Of a stretch of 6,535 bases of DNA, positions 1 to 5,815 are shown piece after piece. The stretch spans positions 1 to 6,535 of the forward strand of contig DRQL01000088.1 of the NCBI GenBank assembly GCA_011371465.1, in the 5' to 3' direction. The translations under genes were made by a program, and so were the position numbers. Origin of the DNA: Gammaproteobacteria bacterium (lineage in GTDB: Bacteria > Pseudomonadota > Gammaproteobacteria > DSM-19610). Under the pieces are notes generated by a model. That model made no database searches and was not told the DNA's origin. It was given only the letters and a program-made list of their open reading frames with translations. Position 1 is the stretch's first letter, and the number at the start of each line of letters is the position of its first letter.

Positions 1-121
1 CCACAACAAGATCACCATGGATCTCGCGCATCAGCTGACCGGCGTCACCATGCACGAACCCGGTGTTTCCCGCCTGGTGGCGGTGGACATCGACGAAGCG
101 GTACAACTCGCGGCGGTGTGA
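1..121 (+). CDS. smc: Chromosome segregation ATPase SMC, C-terminal end (partial)
   Basis: Only the last 39 residues are present; the gene begins left of the window. Read from base 2, it starts HNKITM and ends with a TGA at 119-121. The His-Asn-Lys start matches the H-loop (switch) region of the SMC ATPase head. The following stretch, GVTMHEPGVSRLVAVDIDEA, is the usual C-terminal strand and helix of bacterial SMC proteins. SMC is a long coiled-coil ATPase that compacts and helps segregate the chromosome, with ScpA and ScpB in organisms that have them. The identification rests on this short tail plus the following zipA-ligA pair, an order known in many gammaproteobacteria. The stop codon overlaps a GTG that can start zipA, so coupled translation is likely. 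Confidence 0.85.
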   Translation, partial: HNKITMDLAHQLTGVTMHEPGVSRLVAVDIDEAVQLAAV

Positions 122-780
122 GCATGGACGACCTGCGCCTGATCCTGTTGCTGTTCGGCGCCGGAGTTATACTCGCCGTGTATGCCTGGACCCGTTACCA
201 GCACCGTTCCCGCACGCCTGCCTCTGTATCGAGCGACTCCACGCGACGGGAACGTGACAGCGACGAGCCCGACGAGGAGGCGATCGAGCAGGAGCTGGCA
301 CGCATGGAGCAGGTGATGTCCGGTGATGCCACGGAGCCTGCAGCAGCAGATAGCGAACGTTTGCTGGTCATTTCCGTGGTGGCACCGCAAGGCGGTGCAT
401 TTGCCGGTGACGCCCTGTACCGTGGGCTGCAGAACAACAAGTTGCAACTGGACGAGCGGGGTATCTACCAGCGCGTCCGCATTGCAGCCGGCAAACAGGA
501 AGCCATCTTCGGGGTTGCCAACCTGGTCAAGCCCGGCATCTTTCCCGCCGACGACCTGCGCGGATTCTCGACACCGGGGATTACGCTGTTCCTGCAGTTA
601 CCCGGCCCGCTGGACCCGGTTGAAGCCTTCGATGACTTTGTGCATACCGCGGAACGCCTGGCGGTGGAACTGGGGGGCGAGTTGCAGGACCAGAAACAGT
701 GTGTGATCACCCACCAGTCGCTGATGCAGATACGCGAAGGCATTGTCGAGGACCGCTTCCTGCGCAGGGCAGCATCATAG
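118..780 (+). CDS. zipA: Cell division protein ZipA
   Basis: ZipA is an inner-membrane protein that anchors and stabilises the FtsZ ring early in division. The N-terminus (DLRLILLLFGAGVILAVYAW, residues 5-24) is the single membrane anchor, matching the DLRLIL start of E. coli ZipA. Residues about 25-80 are a charged linker. Residues about 82-215 are the C-terminal FtsZ-binding domain, from LLVISVVAP through the NNKLQLDERGIY and VANLVKPGIFP segments to LMQIREGIVEDRFLRR. At 220 residues it is well short of E. coli ZipA (about 330), because the linker is short and lacks a long Pro/Gln-rich stretch. Two starts are possible: GTG 118, overlapping the smc stop as GTGA, or ATG 124, which gives MDDLRLIL. 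Neither has a strong Shine-Dalgarno sequence, and the difference is two residues. The gene sits between smc and ligA, as in related bacteria. Confidence 0.93.
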   Translation: MSMDDLRLILLLFGAGVILAVYAWTRYQHRSRTPASVSSDSTRRERDSDEPDEEAIEQELARMEQVMSGDATEPAAADSERLLVISVVAPQGGAFAGDALYRGLQNNKLQLDERGIYQRVRIAAGKQEAIFGVANLVKPGIFPADDLRGFSTPGITLFLQLPGPLDPVEAFDDFVHTAERLAVELGGELQDQKQCVITHQSLMQIREGIVEDRFLRRAAS

Positions 781-2801
781 CGCCCCCTTCGAAGAAGCTG
801 GATCCGGCGCGGCGGGCGGCGCAGCTCCGCGAACAGATCCAGCTGCACAACTACCGGTACTACGTCCTCGACGACCCGCAGATACCCGACGCCGAGTATG
901 ATCGCCTGCTGCGCGAACTGCAGGACATCGAACAGGCCCACCCGGAACTGGTCACGGAAGATTCCCCCACCCGGCGTGTAGGCGCCGAACCGCTGGCTGC
1001 CTTCGGTGAAGTGCGTCACGAAGTGCCGATGCTGTCCCTGGACAACGCCTTCGACGACGAGGAACTGGCCGAGTTCGATCGTCGCGTTCGCGATCGCCTG
1101 GGGGTGGACAGCGTGGAATATGCCGCCGAGCCGAAGCTGGACGGGCTGGCGGTAAGCCTGTTGTACGAGGATGGCGTGCTGAAGCGTGGCGCCACGCGTG
1201 GTGACGGCAGCAAGGGTGAGGATATCACGCAGAATGTGCGCACCATTCATTCGATACCCCTGCGCCTGCTGGGCGATGACTACCCGCGGCGACTGGAAGT
1301 GCGGGGCGAGGTGTTTATCTCCCACGAGGGATTCCGCAAGCTCAACGAGCATGCACTGCAGCAGGACCAGAAACCCTTCGCGAATCCTCGTAATGCCGCG
1401 GCCGGCAGCCTGCGCCAGCTGGACCCGAAAGTCACGGCACAGCGCCCGCTGGAAATGTATTGCTACGGTACCGGCCTGGTGGAAAAGGGACGGCTTGCGC
1501 AACGGCACACTGAAGTACTGCAACAGCTGCGCGACTGGGGCCTGCGCGTCTATCCCGGTATCGAACGGGTAACGGGCCTGCAGGGTTGTATCGCGTACTA
1601 CCGTGAGCTGGAGGAGCAGCGCAGTCGCCTGCCGTTTGATATCGATGGCGTGGTATTCAAGGTGGATCGCCTCGAGCTGCAGCAACAGCTGGGCTTTGTG
1701 GCGCGCGCCCCGCGCTGGGCGATCGCCCGCAAGTTCCCGGCCCAGGAAGAGCTGACACGGGTGCTGGCGATCGATGTGCAGGTGGGACGCACCGGTGCCA
1801 TCACCCCGGTGGCCAGGCTGGAGCCCGTGTTTGTTGGCGGTGTGACGGTGACCAACGCCACGCTGCACAACGAGGATGAAGTGCGGCGCAAGGATGTGCA
1901 TATCGGCGACACGGTGATTGTGCGTCGTGCCGGGGACGTGATTCCCGAGGTGGTGGCCGTGCTCCCCGAGCGGCGGCCGGAGGATGCGAAAGCATTTGTG
2001 ATGCCGGACAAGTGCCCGGTGTGCGGTTCGGATATCGAGCGGCTGGAAGGCGAGGCCGTGGCGCGTTGCACCGGCGGCCTGTTCTGCGAGGCGCAACGCA
2101 AGGAGGCGATCAAGCACTTTGCCTCACGGCGCGCCATGGATATTGAAGGCCTGGGCGACAAACTGGTGGAGCAGCTGGTGGACCGTAAAATGGTCAGCGA
2201 CGTGGCGGGTCTGTACGATCTGTCCGTGGAGACGCTGGCCGGTCTCGATCGCATGGGGCAGAAGTCGGCGCAGAACCTGGTCCGTGCCCTGGAGAAAAGC
2301 AAGGACACTACCCTGGACCGTTTCCTCTATGCACTCGGCATCCGCGAAGTCGGTGATGCCACTGCGCGGATCCTGGCCAGTGAATTCGGCACCCTCGAGG
2401 CATTGATGCAGGCAACGGCGGAACAGCTGGAAGCCGTGCACGATATTGGACCGATCGTAGCGCAGCACATTGTGCAGTTTTTCCGCCAGCCGCATAACCG
2501 GGAAGTGATTGCACGCCTGCGCGCAGCGGGCATCCACTGGCCGGACGTTGAACGGGTCAGTCACCAGCCCCTGCAGGGCAATACCTACGTGCTGACCGGA
2601 ACCCTGTCCGGCCTGACCCGGGAAGAGGCCAAACAGAAGCTGCAGGCGCTTGGCGCCAGGGTCTCCGGCAGCGTGTCGAAAAAAACCACGGCGGTGATTG
2701 CCGGCGAAAAAGCGGGATCGAAACTGGCAAAGGCCGAGGCATTGGGAGTGCCGGTGCTGTCGGAAGATGAACTGATGACCCTGTTGTCGGAGCACTCGTG
2801 A
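699..2801 (+). CDS. ligA: NAD-dependent DNA ligase LigA
   Basis: LigA seals nicks in duplex DNA using NAD+ and works in replication and repair. In the 700-residue reading from GTG 699, the domains are: Ia at about 34-100 (HNYRYYVLDDPQIPDAEYDR); nucleotidyltransferase with catalytic lysine K146 in EPKLDG; motifs VRGEVF (201-206), FANPRNAAAGSLRQLDP (228-244) and DGVVFKV (316-322); an OB fold at about 350-430; a four-Cys zinc finger (C439, C442, C457, C463); helix-hairpin-helix repeats at about 480-600; and a C-terminal BRCT domain at about 625-700. All family motifs appear intact. The start is uncertain. GTG 699 is the only ATG/GTG/TTG option and adds about 33 unfamiliar residues that overlap zipA by 82 bases. 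CTG 798 would give 667 residues with the lysine at 113, close to E. coli LigA (671 residues, K115). ATC 774 or ATA 777 at the end of zipA are other options. The 3' end overlaps the next gene by GTGA. Confidence 0.95.
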   Translation: MCDHPPVADADTRRHCRGPLPAQGSIIAPPSKKLDPARRAAQLREQIQLHNYRYYVLDDPQIPDAEYDRLLRELQDIEQAHPELVTEDSPTRRVGAEPLAAFGEVRHEVPMLSLDNAFDDEELAEFDRRVRDRLGVDSVEYAAEPKLDGLAVSLLYEDGVLKRGATRGDGSKGEDITQNVRTIHSIPLRLLGDDYPRRLEVRGEVFISHEGFRKLNEHALQQDQKPFANPRNAAAGSLRQLDPKVTAQRPLEMYCYGTGLVEKGRLAQRHTEVLQQLRDWGLRVYPGIERVTGLQGCIAYYRELEEQRSRLPFDIDGVVFKVDRLELQQQLGFVARAPRWAIARKFPAQEELTRVLAIDVQVGRTGAITPVARLEPVFVGGVTVTNATLHNEDEVRRKDVHIGDTVIVRRAGDVIPEVVAVLPERRPEDAKAFVMPDKCPVCGSDIERLEGEAVARCTGGLFCEAQRKEAIKHFASRRAMDIEGLGDKLVEQLVDRKMVSDVAGLYDLSVETLAGLDRMGQKSAQNLVRALEKSKDTTLDRFLYALGIREVGDATARILASEFGTLEALMQATAEQLEAVHDIGPIVAQHIVQFFRQPHNREVIARLRAAGIHWPDVERVSHQPLQGNTYVLTGTLSGLTREEAKQKLQALGARVSGSVSKKTTAVIAGEKAGSKLAKAEALGVPVLSEDELMTLLSEHS

Positions 2802-3754
2802 GCGGCACGCCGAACCATCGTCTGCTGCGCCTGCTGGGTATCGAGCTCAGCCCCGTCAGCCACACCGAACGGGCCTTGTCTGCCATCGGCGGTTTCCTCG
2901 GTATCTATGCCATACTGCAGGTCAGTAATACGTTCGTCGGCCCGCTGGCTGCAACGCTGATCGTGGCCTCCATGGGCGCCAGCGCCGTGCTGTTGTTCGC
3001 GGTTCCGCACGGCCCGCTTTCACAACCCTGGCCGGTGGTTGGCGGGCACCTGGTGTCCGCCGCCATCGGTGTCACCTGCGGCAAGCTGGTGCCGGATACC
3101 CTGCTGGCGGCGGCGCTGGCCGTGGCACTGGCGATCGGCGTCATGCACTACCTGCGTTGCATCCACCCGCCCGGCGGTGCCAGTGCGCTGGCTGCGGTAG
3201 TGGGTGGAGACAGTGTGCACGCGCTCGGTTACCAGTTTGTACTTACGCCGGTATTGCTGAACGTGCTGGTGATCGTGGGCGTTGCGGTCTTGTTCAGTTA
3301 TCCTTTTGCCTGGCGCCGTTATCCTGCGGGACTGAAAAAGAAGACGCGTCCCGGCCAGCCACCGAGCCTGCAGGAGCGCACCTCGATCTCGCACGAAGAC
3401 CTGGTGTACGCCTTGAGTGAAGTGGATTCCTTTATCGATGTGTCCGAGCAGGACCTGCTGGCGATTTATGAACTGGCGACCCGGCGTTCCCTGTCACAGC
3501 AGCTGGCGCCGGCCGACCTGAAGCTGGGACATTTCTACAGTAACGGTCGTTATGGCAGTGAGTGGTCGGTGCGTCAGATCGTCGACCAGTCGCCCGGCGA
3601 CGGTGCCAGCGGGGAACTGCTGATTTACAAGGTGCTGGCGGGTGACGGAAGGCGGTCGTCCGGTGTGGCGAGCCGCGAGGAATTCGCACGCTGGGCAAAG
3701 CACGAGGTGTACCGTGACGATGAAAACTGGCGCCGGGTTGCGTCACCGGATTGA
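2798..3754 (+). CDS. HPP-family integral membrane protein with an extra C-terminal domain
   Basis: The N-terminal half is an HPP-family membrane domain. Hydrophobic segments lie at about residues 27-46, 48-69, 79-97, 100-118 and 146-170, and the signature HPPGGASAL is at 123-131. Some HPP proteins of cyanobacteria and plastids have been linked to nitrite transport; for this protein the substrate is unknown. Many bacterial HPP proteins carry CBS domains after the membrane part. Here residues about 195-318 do not look like CBS. A helical stretch (SHEDLVYALSEVDSFIDVSE) is followed by a compact block containing YGSEWSVRQIVD, LLIYKVLAGDGRRSSGV and REEFARWAKHEV, probably a soluble cytoplasmic domain. 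I cannot name it. The GTG start at 2798 overlaps the ligA stop as GTGA, so expression probably depends on ligA translation. The family assignment is firm; the transport role is inference. Confidence 0.82.
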   Translation: MSGTPNHRLLRLLGIELSPVSHTERALSAIGGFLGIYAILQVSNTFVGPLAATLIVASMGASAVLLFAVPHGPLSQPWPVVGGHLVSAAIGVTCGKLVPDTLLAAALAVALAIGVMHYLRCIHPPGGASALAAVVGGDSVHALGYQFVLTPVLLNVLVIVGVAVLFSYPFAWRRYPAGLKKKTRPGQPPSLQERTSISHEDLVYALSEVDSFIDVSEQDLLAIYELATRRSLSQQLAPADLKLGHFYSNGRYGSEWSVRQIVDQSPGDGASGELLIYKVLAGDGRRSSGVASREEFARWAKHEVYRDDENWRRVASPD

Positions 3755-3769
3755 TGCGGGGCAGGGCAT

Positions 3770-3925
3770 ATGTCAGGTGAAGTACAGTACTGGCCATTAT
3801 TGATGGGCTGGACGGTGGTGGTGCTGTTGCTGCTGTACGGCTGGAAACGACAGGCGGCGATTGCCGCTGCCGGCATGGTCATCGTGACCTGGGCGGTGTG
3901 GTCCGTCGGAACGGGTGCAACATAG
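3770..3925 (+). CDS. Small two-helix membrane protein, function unknown
   Basis: This 51-residue ORF starts at ATG 3770, 15 bases after the HPP gene stop, with a purine-rich GGGGCAGGG just upstream as a possible ribosome binding site. The product has two hydrophobic stretches, WPLLMGWTVVVLLLLYGW (residues 8-25) and AAIAAAGMVIVTWAVWSV (29-46), joined by KRQ. That fits a small helical-hairpin inner-membrane protein. I do not recognise it. Its 3' end (TAG 3923-3925) overlaps the proposed glycosylase GTG start by 28 bases. The tight fit between two genes, the plausible start and the clean two-helix pattern favour a real gene, possibly a partner of the HPP membrane protein. Codon conservation in relatives would be needed to prove it. 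Confidence 0.55.
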   Translation: MSGEVQYWPLLMGWTVVVLLLLYGWKRQAAIAAAGMVIVTWAVWSVGTGAT

Positions 3926-4527
3926 ACAGGAAGATCCGCCAGGCTGAACGCTACCTGCAGCAGGCCGACCCGGTGCTGGCCGGGGTCATGCAGCAGCATG
4001 GACCCTGCACCCTGATGCGCGATCCGCGCCCGCATTTCCACACCCTGGTGTGGGCCATCATCAACCAGCAACTGTCGGTAAAGGCCGCGCAGACCATCCA
4101 GCAACGCCTGCAGCAGCGCCTGGCAACGGACCTTTTCCAGCCGGGGCATTTCTACCGGGTGCAGGAACGCAGCCTGCGCCGCTGCGGACTGAGTGGCGCA
4201 AAAATCCGTTATATCCGGGAAATCGCCCGGCGAGTGCGTTGCGGCGAGCTGGACCTGGCGCAGCTGGACCGCCTGGATGATGAACAGGTGTCCGCGCTGT
4301 TGATGGACCTGCCGGGGATCGGCCGCTGGACCGCGGATATGCTACTGATGTTCTCTCTTGGACGGCTGGATATTCTGCCGATCGGTGACCTGGCTTTGCG
4401 CAAATCCATCCGGCTGCACTACGGGCTTCCGGAGCAGGCCGGGTTCGACCGCTACCTGGAGCTGGCCGAGCAGTGGCGGCCCTACCGGACCATCGCCAGC
4501 TGGTATTACTGGGCGGCCGTGGATTAG
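3898..4527 (+). CDS. DNA-3-methyladenine glycosylase, AlkA/HhH-GPD type
   Basis: The protein belongs to the helix-hairpin-helix GPD superfamily and most resembles AlkA/Mag-type glycosylases, which cut alkylated bases such as 3-methyladenine from DNA as the first step of base excision repair. Residues 49-70 (TLVWAIINQQLSVKAAQTIQ) are the characteristic QQLS helix. The hairpin motif is LPGIGRWTAD (138-147), and the catalytic Asp is D164 in ILPIGDLALRKS. There is no iron-sulphur Cys cluster like that of EndoIII/MutY. At 209 residues it is shorter than E. coli AlkA (282) and lacks the N-terminal AlkA domain, like the compact yeast Mag and bacterial AlkA homologues. The start is GTG 3898, inside the upstream small ORF; no clear Shine-Dalgarno is visible, and no other standard start precedes the conserved LQQADPVLAG region. 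It is the last rightward gene of the cluster. Confidence 0.88.
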   Translation: MVRRNGCNIDRKIRQAERYLQQADPVLAGVMQQHGPCTLMRDPRPHFHTLVWAIINQQLSVKAAQTIQQRLQQRLATDLFQPGHFYRVQERSLRRCGLSGAKIRYIREIARRVRCGELDLAQLDRLDDEQVSALLMDLPGIGRWTADMLLMFSLGRLDILPIGDLALRKSIRLHYGLPEQAGFDRYLELAEQWRPYRTIASWYYWAAVD

Positions 4528-4547
4528 GGCTTGGGGATGGGACCGGT

Positions 4548-5480
4548 TTACCGGGTTTCCCATGCCATCGGGTACAGCAGGTCGAGCACCTGGTTGAAGG
4601 CGGCGGCACTCCTGTCGACGGCTTCGGTAATGGCATCCTTATCGATTTTGGTCAGCGCCAGGGCTTCCGGTCGGGCCATCGCAACTGCGGCCGTGGCGAT
4701 GTCCATGGCGTTCAGGTCGGAATCGAGTAACGCACCGTACGGATCATAGAACTGGGATCCCAGCGGGTCCTTGCTTTCCTGGGCGCAGTGCGTGACCTGG
4801 TCGGCAATATGCAACAGCGCAGCTTCCAGGTGTGCATCGTGTGCATCCTGCGGGTTGTGGTGATAGCGCACCGACATGCACAGGTTGTCCGGCATGTTCC
4901 AGTGTTGCAGTAGGGCCTGTCCGGTCTCGGCGTGGTCGAAACCCACCAGTTCACATTCGATATCACAGATATCCCGGTCGGACTGCAGACGCAGGGATTC
5001 GGCCTGGCCGATTTCGTCCGGCAGTTTGGTCAGCATCAGCAGGCGGCCGACATCGTGCAGGAGGCCTGCGGTGAACAGGCGTTCGGCATGCAGCACGTTG
5101 CAATGCCTTGCAAAACTGCGTGCCAGCAGGCCGCAGTAGACGCTGTGTTGCCAGAAGGCGGCCATGTCGATCAGGTTGCCGGGAATGCGGGAGAACACTT
5201 CCGCCGCAGAGGCCGCCATGGTGAGATTGCGCAGCTCGCGCATGCCGATCATGTTGACCGCACGCGTCACTGTGTCGACTTTTCTCGGCAGCCCGAAGTA
5301 CGCGCTGTTCACCAGTTTCAGCAGGCGTGTGGTCAGCGCCGTGTCCTTGCCGACCACGTCGCCGATATCCTGGGCGGTGGTGTAGGGCGAGTCAGCCAGT
5401 GCCTGAACCTGGATACAGACTTCAGGGAGAGAGACCAGACGTACATTACGGGAAACCAGGTCCTGCGGTGTCACGGGCAT
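4548..5480 (-). CDS. HDOD-domain protein (signalling or regulatory)
   Basis: This is a single-domain HDOD protein of 310 residues. HDOD domains are related to HD-domain phosphohydrolases and occur in bacterial signalling and regulatory proteins; few have known biochemical activities. Diagnostic parts are LLKLVNSAYFGLPRKVDTVT (53-72), AVNMIGMRELRNLTMAA (74-90), the HD pair H142-D143 in AGLLHDVGRLLML, DHAETGQALLQHWNMP (182-197), YHHNP (206-210) and LLHIADQV (222-229). His and Asp residues at the usual HD metal positions (H112, H142, D143, H183, H207/H208, D227) are present, so catalysis is not excluded. No CheY, EAL, GGDEF or membrane segment is attached. ATG 5480 is abutted by AAGGA with no spacer, whereas GTG 5474 lies six bases beyond it and would give 308 residues. 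The gene converges on the glycosylase gene with 20 bases between stops and probably starts from the AT-rich spacer to its right. Confidence 0.87.
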   Translation of the reverse strand: MPVTPQDLVSRNVRLVSLPEVCIQVQALADSPYTTAQDIGDVVGKDTALTTRLLKLVNSAYFGLPRKVDTVTRAVNMIGMRELRNLTMAASAAEVFSRIPGNLIDMAAFWQHSVYCGLLARSFARHCNVLHAERLFTAGLLHDVGRLLMLTKLPDEIGQAESLRLQSDRDICDIECELVGFDHAETGQALLQHWNMPDNLCMSVRYHHNPQDAHDAHLEAALLHIADQVTHCAQESKDPLGSQFYDPYGALLDSDLNAMDIATAAVAMARPEALALTKIDKDAITEAVDRSAAAFNQVLDLLYPMAWETR

Positions 5481-5560
5481 TCCTTATTACGGGCAGTGAA
5501 ATGGATACTGCTGACTGTGGCGGCGTTACAGCTGCTTACTTTAGCTTTTACAGGTCTGCT

Positions 5561-5619
5561 AATCAGGAATAAAAAAATTACGTAACACGTTGTAAAATAA
5601 AACTAACATATGCCTGATT
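5561..5619. promoter_or_regulatory. AT-rich patch bounded by a 7-bp inverted repeat
   Basis: AATCAGG at 5561-5567 is matched by CCTGATT at 5613-5619. Between them lies the most AT-rich DNA of the window, with an A-tract at 5571-5577 and the 8-bp palindrome TTACGTAA at 5578-5585. It is 80-140 bases upstream of the HDOD start on the minus strand, a sensible place for its promoter. No -35/-10 pair stands out: a TTACAA-like -35 is present on the minus strand but lacks a convincing -10. I infer a regulatory role from position and composition alone. Confidence 0.3.
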
Positions 5620-5626
5620 TGTCCTG

Positions 5627-5681
5627 CCGGCGTATGCTGGCATCTCTGCCATTGAAGCCCCTGAATTCTGGCATACGCCGG
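5627..5681. repeat. REP-like dispersed palindromic repeat
   Basis: Two perfect 11-base arms, CCGGCGTATGC at 5627-5637 and GCATACGCCGG at 5671-5681, are separated by 33 bases, and GT pairs plus one GC can extend the stem inward. A second small hairpin, TGGCA (5638-5642) with TGCCA (5647-5651), lies in the loop. On the minus strand the right edge reads CGTCATTCCGGCGTATGCC, which resembles the extragenic palindromic repeats common in proteobacterial genomes, where CGTCATTCC begins each unit. Many copies in the same genome are expected. It may fold in RNA or act as a barrier or terminator between the divergent genes, but there is no adjacent T-run strong enough to call an intrinsic terminator. 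Confidence 0.7.
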
Positions 5682-5771
5682 AATGACGGAAAAAATTAGC
5701 AGGACAGTTGGACCAGGGTCTCGCGGTGGCTTGAGAGCCGGTGAAGCGGACCGGATCGGTACGTCGGGGCA

Positions 5772-5780
5772 TGTTAAAAT
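5772..5780 (+). promoter_or_regulatory. Extended -10 promoter of the S24-like gene
   Basis: TGTTAAAAT at 5772-5780 matches the extended -10 pattern TGnTATAAT with one mismatch. It would place transcription start near 5787, about 30 bases before the ATG. No -35 box is recognisable at the right distance (about 5752-5757), which is common for extended -10 promoters. The imperfect palindrome ACCG-GAT-CGGT at 5750-5760 falls in the -35 zone and could be an operator. This is pattern matching only. Confidence 0.4.
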
Positions 5781-5805
5781 AGGGCCTTCGGCGATTAGGT
5801 CATAC

Positions 5806-5810
5806 GAGGT
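5806..5810 (+). promoter_or_regulatory. Ribosome binding site of the S24-like gene
   Basis: GAGGT sits five bases before ATG 5816, the best-spaced Shine-Dalgarno sequence in the window. It fixes the start of the small S24-like gene, whose next in-frame ATG (5876) falls inside the GDRMEP motif. Confidence 0.65.
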
Positions 5811-5815
5811 CAGCG

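Larger units (their letters stand above)
5481..5815. other. Intergenic spacer between divergent genes
   Basis: This 335-base spacer separates the starts of the leftward HDOD gene and the rightward S24-like gene, so it should hold promoters for both. I see no supported gene in it. ORFs that run through it depend on the palindromic repeat and resemble no protein family I know. From left to right it holds the HDOD leader, an AT-rich patch (about 5561-5620), a REP-like palindrome (5627-5681), two small imperfect palindromes (GACC-AG-GGTC at 5711-5720 and ACCG-GAT-CGGT at 5750-5760) that could be protein sites, and an extended -10 element before the S24-like gene. Its base composition and repeat content differ from the surrounding coding DNA. 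Confidence 0.7.

Noticed and set aside
465..2117. Long minus-strand ORF of 550 codons across zipA and ligA
   Set aside because: It is a shadow of ligA in GC-rich DNA. Its translation shows no domain and is rich in His, Arg and Gln, while the plus strand encodes an intact DNA ligase.
3753..3779. ATG at 3753 as the start of the small ORF
   Set aside because: That frame ends after eight codons; ATG 3770 gives the 51-residue membrane ORF.
4539..4561. GGGA-CCGG-TTTA-CCGG-GTT-TCCC hairpin at the glycosylase/HDOD junction as a bidirectional terminator
   Set aside because: The stem is short and bulged, no T-run follows on either strand, and it includes the HDOD stop codon. It may only reflect chance.
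4932..5585. Plus-strand ORF of 217 codons opposite the HDOD gene
   Set aside because: It is antisense to clear HDOD motifs and looks like no protein family. Its hydrophobic end is read from the non-coding spacer.
5731..5760. TTGAGA as a -35 box
   Set aside because: No -10 hexamer occurs 16-18 bases downstream; the good -10 at 5775-5780 is too far away.
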